A DNA stretch of 64,000 bases, from the NCBI GenBank assembly GCA_016714975.1, contig JADKBR010000001.1, forward strand, positions 558,001 to 622,000, written 5' to 3'. The DNA comes from Candidatus Dechloromonas phosphorivorans. GTDB taxonomy: Bacteria > Pseudomonadota > Gammaproteobacteria > Burkholderiales > Rhodocyclaceae. The translations under genes were made by a program, and so were the position numbers. Below are positions 48,866 to 59,314 of this stretch, in pieces. How positions within the stretch are numbered: position 1 is the first letter of the stretch; each line of letters begins with the position of its first letter. The notes beneath the pieces were generated by a model. The model was not told the origin of the DNA. It made no database searches and was given only the letters and a program-made list of their open reading frames with translations.

Positions 48866-50271
48866 GCAAAGTAAAGACTATCAGCCTCACCTTGGGCGGC
48901 TTCGTTGCCGGCGCGCTAATCAGCCTGCATATCCCGGCACTTGCCGACAAGGATGTCAAGGCCGGGCTTCCGATCGACGAATTGCGCACCTTTGCCGAGG
49001 TCTACAGCGCGATCAAGCAAGGCTATGTCGAGCCGGTCGAAGACAAGACAATGATCAACAATGCCATCTCCGGCATGCTGTCAAACCTCGATCCTCACTC
49101 ATCCTATCTCGACGCCGACGCGTTCAAGGATCTGCAGGTCGGCACTCAAGGCGAATTTGGCGGACTGGGGATCGAGGTCGGCATGGAGGACGGGTTGGTC
49201 AAAGTCGTATCCCCGATCGAGGATACGCCGGCCTACCGGGCGGGCGTCAAGTCGGGAGACCTGATCTTCAAGCTCGACGACGCGCCGGTCAAGGGTCTGA
49301 CACTCAACGAAGCCGTCAAGAAGATGCGCGGCAAGCCGAAGACACCGATCAGGATTTCGATCCTGCGCAAGGGTGAAACCAAGCCGATTGAACTGACGCT
49401 GATCCGCGAAGTAATCAAGGTCCAGAGCGTCAAGTCAAAGCTCGTCGAGCCGGGCTATGGCTGGGTGCGCATCACGCAATTCCAGGAGAACACCGTGGCC
49501 GACCTGGCCAAGGCGCTCTCCGGACTCTACAAGCAGGGCAATTTGCAAGGCCTGGTGCTCGATCTGCGCAATGACCCGGGCGGCCTGCTCAACAGTGCAA
49601 TCGGCGTTTCGGCCGCCTTCCTGCCCCCCGACGTCAAGATCGTATCGACCGACGGCCGGACGCCGGACGCCAAGCAGGAGTTCCTCGCCCGGCCACAGGA
49701 CTATCTGCGCGGTACGCGTGAAGATCCGCTGAAAACCATCCCGGTCGAAGCCAAGAAGGTGCCGATGGTCGTTTTGGTCAATAGTGGGTCGGCTTCGGCT
49801 TCCGAGATCGTCGCCGGGGCGCTGCAAGATTACAAGCGCGGCGTCATTCTCGGCACCCAGACCTTCGGCAAAGGCTCTGTCCAGTCGGTCGTTCCGCTGC
49901 CGGGCAACACCGCCATCAAGCTGACCACCGCACGCTATTACACGCCGGACGGACGTTCGATACAGGCGAAGGGTATCGTACCGGACATCATCGTCGAGGA
50001 AACGCCGAACGGTAGCAGCGGCAGCGCCCGCGTCCGCGAGGCCGACCTCGATCGCCACTTGGTCAACGACCGCGAGAAAGAAGCCGCCAAGGAAGCGCAG
50101 AAACCCCAGACCAAGGCGGCAAACAAGCCGGCCAAGGAGAAGGGCAGCAAGGACGAGCCGGACGAAGAAGGGACGGCGCGCCTCGAGTATGCCAGCAAAA
50201 GCGACCATCAGTTCCAGCAGGCCGTGAACCTTCTCAAGGGATTGAAGATCATGCAGAACAAGGTTCAATAG
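48862..50271 (+). CDS. ctpA: C-terminal processing peptidase (S41)
   Basis: A 469-residue S41 protease exported by an N-terminal signal (1-28, LISLHIPALAD). The PDZ domain is at about 85-170 (GLGIEVGMEDGLVKVVSPIEDTPA). The catalytic dyad is Ser312 (in SASASE) and Lys337 (in FGKGSVQ), with Asp323 between, spaced as in E. coli Tsp. A low-complexity Lys/Glu/Ala tail follows (about 410-440). It trims periplasmic proteins, often murein hydrolases, which fits the EnvC-like gene just upstream. I chose ATG 48862 (ATGA overlap) over 48847. Confidence 0.95.
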   Translation: MSKVKTISLTLGGFVAGALISLHIPALADKDVKAGLPIDELRTFAEVYSAIKQGYVEPVEDKTMINNAISGMLSNLDPHSSYLDADAFKDLQVGTQGEFGGLGIEVGMEDGLVKVVSPIEDTPAYRAGVKSGDLIFKLDDAPVKGLTLNEAVKKMRGKPKTPIRISILRKGETKPIELTLIREVIKVQSVKSKLVEPGYGWVRITQFQENTVADLAKALSGLYKQGNLQGLVLDLRNDPGGLLNSAIGVSAAFLPPDVKIVSTDGRTPDAKQEFLARPQDYLRGTREDPLKTIPVEAKKVPMVVLVNSGSASASEIVAGALQDYKRGVILGTQTFGKGSVQSVVPLPGNTAIKLTTARYYTPDGRSIQAKGIVPDIIVEETPNGSSGSARVREADLDRHLVNDREKEAAKEAQKPQTKAANKPAKEKGSKDEPDEEGTARLEYASKSDHQFQQAVNLLKGLKIMQNKVQ

Positions 50272-50290
50272 GGGACTCATCGGAGGCGTG

Positions 50291-50692
50291 ATGAACAGCG
50301 GAGACCTCAAAAAGAAAAGGGAGATACTGTTCGCCAGGTTTCCGCCCGGCCAGGTGCCGGAAGCGGCCAATGACCTCGAGCACATCTCCGAAATCAACGT
50401 CCAGCCGAAATTCGAGAAGCGCGCACTGGCGGTCACTTATGATCTGTCGGTGCACACGCTACGTGAACTCGACGAGCATCTCATCGACCGCGGCTATCAT
50501 CTCGACAACGCTCTGATGAGCAAACTGACCCGGGCCCTGGTCTACTACGTCGAGGACACCCAACTCCACAACATGGCCGCCCCCGAAAAACGTCTCAAAC
50601 GCTCGGCTCAAGAGGCCTACGTCCACGCCTGGGAGCACCATCCGCACGGCGACCACGACGATACCCCGCCGGAGTGGCGCGAATACAAGTGA
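50291..50692 (+). CDS. conserved-looking hypothetical protein with His-rich tail
   Basis: A 133-residue cytoplasmic protein I do not recognise. The first ~85 residues read as a beta-alpha-beta-beta-alpha pattern like a small ferredoxin-type (HMA-like) fold: PEAANDLEHISEINVQPKF, RALAVTYDLSVHTLRELDEHLIDRGYHLD. The C-terminus is a helix followed by HAWEHHPHGDHDD, rich in His and Asp, which suggests divalent metal binding. A strong SD (CGGAGG at 50281-50286) fits ATG 50291. It lies between ctpA (19 bp) and moeB, overlapping the latter by 4 nt (GTGA), so it is probably cotranscribed with moeB. Confidence 0.75.
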   Translation: MNSGDLKKKREILFARFPPGQVPEAANDLEHISEINVQPKFEKRALAVTYDLSVHTLRELDEHLIDRGYHLDNALMSKLTRALVYYVEDTQLHNMAAPEKRLKRSAQEAYVHAWEHHPHGDHDDTPPEWREYK

Positions 50693-51477
50693 CCGACGAG
50701 CAGCTCTTAAGGTACAGCCGCCATATCCTGCTCGACACCTTGGGAATAAAAGGGCAGGAACGTATTCTCGCCGCCCACGCGCTGGTCGTCGGGGCCGGCG
50801 GACTGGGCTCTCCCGCCACTCTCTACCTCGCTTCGGCGGGTGTCGGAAAAATCACTCTGGTCGATGACGATAGCGTCGATTTCACCAACCTGCAACGCCA
50901 GATTCTCCATACCCGAGACCGTGTCGGCATGGCCAAAGCCGAATCCGGCCGTCAGGCACTGGCGGCGATCAACCCGGACATCGTCATCGTTCCCCTGCAG
51001 CGAAGGCTGGCCGGAGCTGAACTGGATTCGCTAGTAGCAATTGCCGATGTCGTCCTCGACTGCAGCGACAATTTTGCTACCCGCCACGCAATCAACCGCG
51101 CCTGCGTGCGCCACCGGAAGGCGCTGGTTTCCGGCGCTGCGATCCGCTTCGACGGCCAGATCAGCGTCTATGACCTGCGCCGCGAGGATTCGCCGTGCTA
51201 CCACTGCCTGTTTCCGGAAGGCGAGGATGTCGACGAACTGCGTTGCGCCGTGATGGGGGTTTTTGCCCCCCTGACCGGCATAATCGGCACCATGCAGGCA
51301 GCGGAGGCCCTGAAACTGGTCGCCGGTATCGGCGAGAGCCTGACCGGACGCCTGCTGCTGCTCGATACGCTCGAGATGGTTTGGCGTACCGTGAAATTCA
51401 GAAAGGACGCTGGCTGCGCGATCTGCGGCCTCCACGGAGACCGGAGCTATGCGAACAGCACTTGCCGTTCGGCGTAG
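50689..51477 (+). CDS. moeB: molybdopterin-synthase/ThiS adenylyltransferase MoeB/ThiF family
   Basis: A 262-residue E1-like adenylyltransferase. The ATP loop VVGAGGLGSPATLYLA is at about 30-45, the Arg-finger region NLQRQILH at about 69-76, and the catalytic Asp motif DCSDNFATRHAIN at about 123-135. Zinc is bound by two CxxC pairs (CYHC near 166, CAIC near 245). It activates the C-terminal glycine of a sulfur-carrier protein (MoaD or ThiS). The C-terminal rhodanese domain of some relatives is absent. I chose GTG 50689 (MTDEQLLRYSRHI, the standard start), overlapping the previous stop by 4 nt. MoeB and ThiF cannot be separated with certainty. Confidence 0.93.
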   Translation: MTDEQLLRYSRHILLDTLGIKGQERILAAHALVVGAGGLGSPATLYLASAGVGKITLVDDDSVDFTNLQRQILHTRDRVGMAKAESGRQALAAINPDIVIVPLQRRLAGAELDSLVAIADVVLDCSDNFATRHAINRACVRHRKALVSGAAIRFDGQISVYDLRREDSPCYHCLFPEGEDVDELRCAVMGVFAPLTGIIGTMQAAEALKLVAGIGESLTGRLLLLDTLEMVWRTVKFRKDAGCAICGLHGDRSYANSTCRSA

Positions 51478-51586
51478 TTCGCAGCGAATGTTGGATAAGC
51501 CCACTCGGTTTGTGACCAATTTGGCAGGGCGCCAAGAACAGTAGCGCATCGACCGCGCCTTGGTGCCCCAGAGCCGAGGGCCAGTC

Positions 51587-51616
51587 AGCGTGAAACCGGC
51601 TTCAGCGCGCTTTTTC
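51587..51616 (+). terminator. probable terminator after moeB
   Basis: AGCGTG pairs with CGCGCT (one G-T pair) around a 13-nt loop, followed by T5, about 110 bp after the moeB stop. The stem is short, hence moderate confidence. Confidence 0.45.
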
Positions 51617-51709
51617 TTGATACCCCACCGGCCAACTTCTGTGAGCGACCCCTTGACTCACGGCGGATTCAAGTCCGAGCACTCCTGGACTGCTCCGGAG
51701 TTCGAGTTG

Positions 51710-51741
51710 AACACCTTCCGGGCAGCCCGGAAGCAAGTGTT
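51710..51741 (+). other. stable hairpin upstream of pilB
   Basis: TTCCGGG-CAG-CCCGGAA forms a 7-bp GC-rich stem with a 3-nt loop, extended outward by AACAC/GTGTT across a small bulge. No T-run follows directly. It lies just before the TTGACA box at 51751, about 170 bp before pilB. It may be the 3' end or body of a small RNA, or an operator. Confidence 0.4.
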
Positions 51742-51913
51742 AGTATCGACTTGACAGGGGTTTTCGGAGAGATTTTTCAAATGCAAGATCATGGCGTTGT
51801 AAGGACGCGCATTCCCAAGCTTGCGCGCCACTGCTGGCGACCGGCGCGGTCTTTACAAACCGGGGGCTACGTAGCATCATGGCCCGATCTAAACGGCATC
51901 TGACGCGCAACCA

Positions 51914-53629
51914 ATGTCCGCTTCACCCCTAACTAGCCCCCTGAGCGGTCTGGCCCGCGCCCTGGTCCAAGCAGGACGCCTCAAGGAGGCGGAGGCGGAG
52001 CAATTAATCAGCCAGGCAAGTCACGAAAAGCGCTCACTGATCGAACAGATCATCGCCAGCCAGAAAATCTCGTCGATTGACCTTGCTCGTTTCGTCGCCG
52101 AAACCTTCGGTTATCCACTCCTCGATCTGGCCGTTTTCGATGAAGCGCACGTACCGGTCAATGCCATCGACCGCAAGCTACTGGCTGCCCACCGCGTCAT
52201 CCCTCTGAACAGGCGGGGAAATCGCCTCTCCGTGGCGATTGCCGACCCGACCAATCTCCGCGCACTGGATGAAATCCGCTTTCAAACCGGCCTGGGTGTT
52301 GACCCCATCGTTGTCGAACACCAGAAGCTGATGCCGCTGGTCACCAAGTATGCGGAGTCCGCCGAAGATACCCTCCGGAGCCTCACCACCGACGACATCA
52401 ACCTCGATTTCCTTGACGAGGAAACGGCTGGCAAGACGGACGATGCAGCATCCCAGGAGATCGACGACGCACCGGTCGTTAGATTCATTCAGAAGATGCT
52501 GCTGGACGCGATTAATGATGGCGCCTCCGACATCCATTTCGAGCCCTACGAGAAGTTCTACCGAATTCGCGTCCGCGTAGATGGTGTCTTGCGCGAGGTT
52601 GCAACCCCGCCCCTGGCGATCAAGGACAAGATAGCGTCACGCATCAAGGTTATTTCCCGGCTGAACATCGCCGAAAAACGGGTTCCGCAGGATGGCCGGA
52701 TGAAACTGGTCCTGTCGAGGAATCGCGCCATCGATTTCCGGGTCAGCACCTTACCTACACTGCAGGGTGAAAAGATCGTGATGCGGATCCTGGATCCGAC
52801 CTCGGCGACGCTCGGGATCGAGGCTCTCGGATATGAACCGGAACAGAAGGCCGTACTGCTCGATGCGATCAGTCGCCCTTACGGAATGGTGCTGGTGACC
52901 GGCCCGACCGGCTCCGGCAAGACGGTGTCGCTCTATACCTGCCTCAACATCCTGAACAAGGACGGGGTCAATATCTCGACTGCCGAGGACCCGGCCGAAA
53001 TCAATCTGGCCGGCATAAATCAGGTCAACGTGGACGACAAGGCAGGACTGACCTTTGCGGTAGCCCTTCGGGCTTTCCTGCGCCAGGATCCGGACATCAT
53101 CATGGTCGGCGAGGTTCGCGACCTGGAAACTGCCGAAATCGCCATCAAAGCTGCCCAAACCGGGCACATGGTCATGTCGACACTGCATACGAACGATGCG
53201 CCGGCAACGCTGACACGCCTGATGAACATGGGCGTGCCGACTTTCAACATTGCGTCGAGCATTCTGCTCATCACCGCCCAACGCTTGGCGCGCCGCCTGT
53301 GCACCTGCAAGAAGCCGATCGAAGTGCCCAGCAAGACGCTCCTCGAGGCAGGTTTCATCGAGGCAGATCTTGACCGTTCATGGACCCTCTTCGGCCCGGG
53401 AAGTTGCGAGCGCTGCAAGGGTACCGGCTACAAGGGGCGCGTCGGCATCTATCAGGTCATGCCGATTTCCGAGGCCATGCAGCGACTGATTATGAGCGGG
53501 GCAGGTGAAATGGATCTGGCTCAACAGGCAAAGCGCGAAGGCGTGAAAAATCTGCGCGAATCCGGCCTGCTCAAGGTAAAGCAGGGACTGACCTCGCTCG
53601 ACGAGGTTCTGAGCACAACCAATGCATAA
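51914..53629 (+). CDS. pilB: type IV pilus extension ATPase PilB
   Basis: A 571-residue PilB. The N-terminal domain (about 1-150) resembles the PilB T2SSE_N fold. Walker A GPTGSGKT is at 330-337, the Asp-box STAEDPAEINL near 357-367, Walker B IIMVGEVRDLET near 395, His-box TGHMVMSTLHTNDAP near 417, and a zinc-site remnant (LCTCKK ... CERCKGTGYKGR) near 455-500. It powers type IV pilus polymerisation from the cytoplasmic face. The N-domain lacks the clear two-part MshEN pattern of MshE. It is followed by pilC after 16 bp and then pilD. Confidence 0.95.
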   Translation: MSASPLTSPLSGLARALVQAGRLKEAEAEQLISQASHEKRSLIEQIIASQKISSIDLARFVAETFGYPLLDLAVFDEAHVPVNAIDRKLLAAHRVIPLNRRGNRLSVAIADPTNLRALDEIRFQTGLGVDPIVVEHQKLMPLVTKYAESAEDTLRSLTTDDINLDFLDEETAGKTDDAASQEIDDAPVVRFIQKMLLDAINDGASDIHFEPYEKFYRIRVRVDGVLREVATPPLAIKDKIASRIKVISRLNIAEKRVPQDGRMKLVLSRNRAIDFRVSTLPTLQGEKIVMRILDPTSATLGIEALGYEPEQKAVLLDAISRPYGMVLVTGPTGSGKTVSLYTCLNILNKDGVNISTAEDPAEINLAGINQVNVDDKAGLTFAVALRAFLRQDPDIIMVGEVRDLETAEIAIKAAQTGHMVMSTLHTNDAPATLTRLMNMGVPTFNIASSILLITAQRLARRLCTCKKPIEVPSKTLLEAGFIEADLDRSWTLFGPGSCERCKGTGYKGRVGIYQVMPISEAMQRLIMSGAGEMDLAQQAKREGVKNLRESGLLKVKQGLTSLDEVLSTTNA

Positions 53630-53645
53630 CTGGGAAGGATAACGG

Positions 53646-54872
53646 ATGGCCACCGCCGCAAGAACAAAGACCCTCGCAGCCAAGGAAATTACCTACCTCT
53701 GGGAAGGAAAGAACCGGGAAGGCAAATCGATTCGCGGCGAAATGCGCGCCGCGAGCGAGGCAGTGGTTCAGACCAGCCTGCGCCGCCAGGGCGTGATGAA
53801 TGCCCGGGTAAAAAAAGCGCGTTTCAAAGTGGGCGGCAGCGTCAGCGAAAAGGACATCTCCCTTTTTACCCGCCAGCTCGCCACAATGATGAAAGCCGGG
53901 GTGCCCCTGCTCCAGTCTTTCGATATTGTCGGTCGCGGTCACGCCAACGGTGCGGTTGCCAAACTGCTGCTCGACATCAAGGCCGACGTGGAGACTGGCA
54001 GTTCGCTGTCGCAAGCCTTCCGCAAGTACCCGCTCTATTTCGACGCTTTGTACTGCAACCTCGTTGCCGCCGGCGAACAGGCCGGCATTCTGGATACCCT
54101 GCTCGAACGCCTCGCGACTTACAAGGAAAAAATTCTCGCCATCAAGAGCAAGATCAAGTCCGCCCTCTTCTACCCGATTTCCGTCCTCGTCGTCGCCTTC
54201 ATCATCACCGCGGTGATCATGATCTTCGTCATTCCGGCTTTCAAGGATGTTTTCAAGAGCTTCGGCGCCGACCTGCCGGCGCCGACCCTGCTGGTTATTG
54301 CCATCTCGGACTTCTTTGTCGCCTACTGGTGGGCAATTTTCGGCATCATCTTCGGCGGCTTCTACGCCTTCTTCGAGGCCTGGAAGCGCTCGGAAAAGGT
54401 GCAGATGGCCATGGACCGCTTGCTTCTTCGTCTGCCGATATTCGGTGACATCATCCGCAAGGCGGTAATCGCGCGCTGGTCGCGCACGCTGTCCACCATG
54501 TTTGCCGCCGGCGTGCCCTTGGTCGAGTCGCTGGATTCGGTTGGTGGCGCCGCCGGGAATTACGTTTACAAGGCCGCCACCAAGCAGATTCAGGGGGAAG
54601 TCTCCACCGGCACCAGCCTCACAAATGCCATGACAGGTACCAATCTCTTCCCCAACATGGTCACGCAGATGGTGGCGATCGGTGAAGAATCCGGCGCCCT
54701 CGATTCGATGCTGTCCAAGGTTGCCGACTTCTTCGAACAGGAAGTCGATGACGCTGTCGAAGCGATGTCCAGCCTGATGGAGCCAGTCATCATGGTGGTG
54801 CTTGGCACCTTGATTGGCGGCATGGTGGTCGCGATGTACCTGCCGATCTTCAAGCTGGGCGCCGTGATCTGA
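53646..54872 (+). CDS. pilC: type IV pilus platform protein PilC
   Basis: A 408-residue platform protein with two T2SSF domains (about 73-195 and 275-398; FTRQLATMMKAGVPLLQSF and WSRTLSTMFAAGVPLVESL) and membrane segments near 175-200, 220-245 and 375-400. GEESGALDSML is the usual second-domain motif. A good SD (GGGAAGGAT) precedes ATG 53646. It is paralogous to MshG at 37290, so two platforms exist in this window, one for each pilus. Its stop shares one base with the pilD ATG. Confidence 0.96.
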   Translation: MATAARTKTLAAKEITYLWEGKNREGKSIRGEMRAASEAVVQTSLRRQGVMNARVKKARFKVGGSVSEKDISLFTRQLATMMKAGVPLLQSFDIVGRGHANGAVAKLLLDIKADVETGSSLSQAFRKYPLYFDALYCNLVAAGEQAGILDTLLERLATYKEKILAIKSKIKSALFYPISVLVVAFIITAVIMIFVIPAFKDVFKSFGADLPAPTLLVIAISDFFVAYWWAIFGIIFGGFYAFFEAWKRSEKVQMAMDRLLLRLPIFGDIIRKAVIARWSRTLSTMFAAGVPLVESLDSVGGAAGNYVYKAATKQIQGEVSTGTSLTNAMTGTNLFPNMVTQMVAIGEESGALDSMLSKVADFFEQEVDDAVEAMSSLMEPVIMVVLGTLIGGMVVAMYLPIFKLGAVI

Positions 54873-55720
54873 TGCCTTTCGAGTCACCGGGCGGCCTGGC
54901 TGCCGTGGCTGGGCTGCTTGGTCTCTGCGTCGGGAGCTTTCTCAACGTTGTGGTTCACCGCCTGCCCAGAATCATGGAGCAGGAATGGCATGCGCAATGC
55001 GCGGATCTGCGCGGTGAAACACCGTCGACCGCGGAAGGCTTGTCGCTGGCGAGGCCCCGTTCCCGGTGCCCGTCCTGCGGCCACCAGATCACTGCACTCG
55101 AGAACATACCAATCATCAGCTTCCTGCACTTGCGTGGCCGCTGTTCGAGTTGCGCGGCGCCGATCTCTCCGCGCTATCCGATTATCGAAGCCCTTACCGC
55201 GATGCTGTCGGCTTACGCCGCATGGCACTTCGGGCCGACACCGCAAGGGGCGAGCGCCTTCATCCTGATCTGGGCGATGATTGCCCTGACCGCGATCGAT
55301 TTCGACACCCAGTTGCTCCCCGATTCGATCACTTTGCCGCTACTCTGGATCGGCTTGGCGTTCAATCTTGCCAGCACCCATGTTGACATCTCTTCAGCGG
55401 TCATCGGTGCCATGGTGGGCTATCTGACCCTGTGGTCGGTCTTCTGGCTGTTCAAGCTGACGACCGGCAAGGAGGGCATGGGCTATGGCGATTTCAAGCT
55501 CTTGGCCGCGCTTGGCGCCTGGCTCGGATGGCAGATGCTGCCGGTGATCATCCTGCTCTCATCGATCGTCGGTGCTGTTGTTGGTGTCAGTCTGATCGTC
55601 GTGGCCCGGCATGGGCGGAACACCCCCATCCCCTTCGGGCCCTATCTTGCCACTGCCGGCATCGTCGCCCTGTTCTGGGGCCCGCAGTTGACCCGGAGCT
55701 ATCTCGGGTTGATGGCTTGA
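54872..55720 (+). CDS. pilD: prepilin peptidase / N-methyltransferase PilD
   Basis: A 282-residue bifunctional membrane enzyme that cuts prepilin leaders and methylates the new N-terminus. The cytoplasmic zinc loop has CPSC (about 68-71) and CSSC (about 93-96). The two catalytic aspartates are in TAIDFDTQLLPD (about 143-154) and GMGYGDFKLL (about 203-212), followed by eight hydrophobic segments in all. It is the only prepilin peptidase in the window and therefore the likely processor of the MSHA-type prepilin at 43622. ATG 54872 overlaps the pilC stop by one base. Confidence 0.96.
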   Translation: MPFESPGGLAAVAGLLGLCVGSFLNVVVHRLPRIMEQEWHAQCADLRGETPSTAEGLSLARPRSRCPSCGHQITALENIPIISFLHLRGRCSSCAAPISPRYPIIEALTAMLSAYAAWHFGPTPQGASAFILIWAMIALTAIDFDTQLLPDSITLPLLWIGLAFNLASTHVDISSAVIGAMVGYLTLWSVFWLFKLTTGKEGMGYGDFKLLAALGAWLGWQMLPVIILLSSIVGAVVGVSLIVVARHGRNTPIPFGPYLATAGIVALFWGPQLTRSYLGLMA

Positions 55721-55792
55721 AATCTTCCACCTCCGTCACCAACTGAGTCCGGACAACTTCTCGGTTATAATTGCAGGTTTTGGAGGATCCTC

Positions 55793-56059
55793 ATGCCGAT
55801 CTACGAATATCGCTGTGACTCCTGCGGCTTCCAGAAAGAACATCTGCAAAAGATGAGCGAACCGCAGCTCAAGACCTGCCCGGAATGCGGCAAGGGAAGC
55901 TACAGCAAACTGCTATCGGCCGCAGGTTTCCACCTCAAGGGCAGTGGCTGGTATGCCACCGATTTCAAGGCTGGCGGCAAACCCGCAGCAGCCAAACCCG
56001 ACAGCACCCCACCCTGCCAAGGGGGAACGGGCGCGTGCACACCATGCGCAGCCAGCTGA
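55793..56059 (+). CDS. FmdB-family zinc-ribbon protein
   Basis: An 88-residue protein beginning MPIYEYRCDSCG, with a second CPECG at about 31-35: the FmdB-type zinc ribbon. The C-terminal half is Lys/Ala/Pro-rich with an extra Cys-rich end (CQGGTGACTPC). Function in bacteria is unknown; some act as putative regulators. GGAGG at 55784-55788 precedes the ATG. The last 16 nt overlap the DUF502 gene. The combination FmdB-DUF502-aspS is conserved in betaproteobacteria. Confidence 0.9.
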   Translation: MPIYEYRCDSCGFQKEHLQKMSEPQLKTCPECGKGSYSKLLSAAGFHLKGSGWYATDFKAGGKPAAAKPDSTPPCQGGTGACTPCAAS

Positions 56060-56689
56060 TCAAGCGCTACTTCCTGACCGGACTCCTGATCTGGGTTCCG
56101 CTCGTGATCACGGGCTGGGTTCTGTCGTTTATCGTCAGCACGCTGGACCAATCGTTACGCTTGCTTCCTGAAGCCATTCATCCACAAACCCTGACCGGTT
56201 TCGCCATCCCGGGGGTTGGCGCGCTTCTTACACTGGCCATGATCCTGCTGACCGGCCTGCTGGCCACCAACTTCATCGGGCAGAAGCTGGTCGTCTGGTG
56301 GGAAATGCTTCTCGCACGCATACCCTTCGTCAATTCTGTCTATCACAGCGTCAAGCAGGTTTCCGACACGCTCTTTTCTTCCAGTGGAAACGCGTTTCGC
56401 AAAGCCCTGCTCGTCCAATACCCGCGCGAAGGAAGCTGGACCATTGCCTTCCTGACCGGGAAACCCGGTGGCGATGTCTTGAATCATCTGGACGGCGACC
56501 ACGTCAGCGTTTACGTACCGACCACTCCTAACCCGACCTCCGGCTTCTTCCTGATGATACCCAAGAGAGATGTCGTCGAACTCGAGATGACTGTGGACGA
56601 AGCTCTCAAGTACATCATCTCGATGGGGGTCGTGGCTCCACCGCCCCACATTCGCACCATCACTCCACCTGACTCTTCCGGGAAGCTGC

Positions 56690-56697
<8 letters not shown>
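56044..56697 (+). CDS. DUF502 membrane protein
   Basis: A 217-residue protein with two membrane helices (about 10-35 and 55-80) and a cytoplasmic or periplasmic domain ending in VVELEMTVDEALKYIISMGV. The pattern IWVPLVITGWVLSFIV and RIPFVNSVYHSVKQVSDTL is that of DUF502, a family of unknown function. I chose ATG 56044; earlier in-frame starts from 55885 lie inside fmdB. The last 8 nt overlap aspS. Confidence 0.92.
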
Positions 56698-58492
<1,795 letters not shown>

Positions 58493-58498
58493 TCGGCC

Positions 58499-58882
58499 AT
58501 GAAGCCGTGGCTGCGTTTTCTGATCGTCGCCTGGCTGGCGATTGGCGGAGCCCTCGGTCTTGCCCGCGAGAATGTCGTCCCCCAAGAGGACTTCCTGCGA
58601 GGCGAGGTCGACTGGATTGTGCTGGCCGAATTGCCACGCGAGGCGCGGCAGACCCTGGTCCTGATCAAGGCGGGCGGACCATTCCCCTACGCGCGCGACG
58701 GTGTCGTCTTTGGCAACTATGAAAGACGCCTGCCGCTGCGCCCGCACGGCGATTATCACGAATATACCGTCAAGACCCCGGGCCGCCACGACCGTGGGGC
58801 TCGGCGCATCATTGTCGGCCGCGAACAAACGTATTACTACACGGATGACCACTACCGCTCCTTCAGGCGTATTCGGGAATAG
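58499..58882 (+). CDS. secreted barnase-family ribonuclease
   Basis: A 127-residue protein with an N-terminal signal (1-21, FLIVAWLAIGGALGLA). The mature part matches microbial guanyl-specific ribonucleases: base Glu88 in YHEYTV, Arg in RGARRIIVG (about 99-107) and acid His118 in TDDHYRSF, in the order of barnase Glu73/Arg87/His102. It is 6 bp after aspS and 3 bp before a barstar-family gene. An exported RNase may act on outside RNA or on neighbours; the barstar homologue would protect the cytoplasm from leaked enzyme. Confidence 0.9.
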   Translation: MKPWLRFLIVAWLAIGGALGLARENVVPQEDFLRGEVDWIVLAELPREARQTLVLIKAGGPFPYARDGVVFGNYERRLPLRPHGDYHEYTVKTPGRHDRGARRIIVGREQTYYYTDDHYRSFRRIRE

Positions 58883-58885
58883 GGC

Positions 58886-59314
58886 ATGAGCGAAAAATTC
58901 CTCGACAGGGCCGACCAGGCCGGCGTCTATTACCTGCCGACTGGCCGCCGCACGACCATCGAGACAGCCGCTGGCAGGCTCCGTCTCCGCACCCTGCCCG
59001 TTGACCTTTCCCGCGCCGCAAGCGCTGGCGAGGCGCTCAGGCGACTGGGCGAGGCCCTGAATTTTCCTGACTGGTATGGCGCAAACTTCGATGCACTGTA
59101 CGATTGCCTCACTGACCCCGAGTGTTTTCCCGGCAACGGCCACTTGCTGCCCATCGATGGCATCGCCGCGCTGCGCCAAGGCGACCCGCAAGCTTTCGCG
59201 ACCTTGCTCGAAGTGCTGCAAGCCGCCGCCGGCCAGCGTCGGGCGGCTGGCGCACCCTTGTGGGTTCTTATCGACACACACGCCCCGGGCATTCATTCAC
59301 TGCCCGAAGCATGA
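58886..59314 (+). CDS. barstar-family ribonuclease inhibitor
   Basis: A 142-residue cytoplasmic protein. The core (about 40-135) matches barstar; the inhibitory helix and loop NFPDWYGANFDALYDCLTD lies at about 58-76, with the Tyr/Asp positions used by barstar to plug the barnase active site. A ~35-residue N-terminal extension precedes the core. It starts 3 bp after the RNase stop and overlaps nudB by 4 nt, so the RNase and inhibitor are expressed together. Confidence 0.9.
   Translation: MSEKFLDRADQAGVYYLPTGRRTTIETAAGRLRLRTLPVDLSRAASAGEALRRLGEALNFPDWYGANFDALYDCLTDPECFPGNGHLLPIDGIAALRQGDPQAFATLLEVLQAAAGQRRAAGAPLWVLIDTHAPGIHSLPEA

Larger units (their letters stand above)
51478..51913. other. 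gene-free region between moeB and pilB
   Basis: 436 bp without a credible protein gene; a 64-codon frame at 51560 has no ribosome site and unnatural composition. It contains a probable moeB terminator (51587-51616), a long imperfect inverted repeat (51669-51709), and a strong hairpin (51710-51741). A TTGACA box follows at 51751-51756 without a good -10 at 17 bp, so the pilB promoter is uncertain. I saw no sigma-54 -24/-12 site and no tRNA. An untranslated RNA or long pilB leader is possible. Confidence 0.5.

Noticed and set aside
51560..51754. Small open frame between moeB and pilB
   Set aside because: No ribosome site, passes through the probable terminator and hairpins, and has no protein-like composition.
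51741..51790. Sigma-70 promoter for pilB from TTGACA at 51751
   Set aside because: No acceptable -10 element 16-18 bp downstream; mentioned only as part of the intergenic description.
53571..54887. 438-codon minus-strand frame opposite pilC
   Set aside because: pilC is unmistakable; the antisense product is low in complexity.
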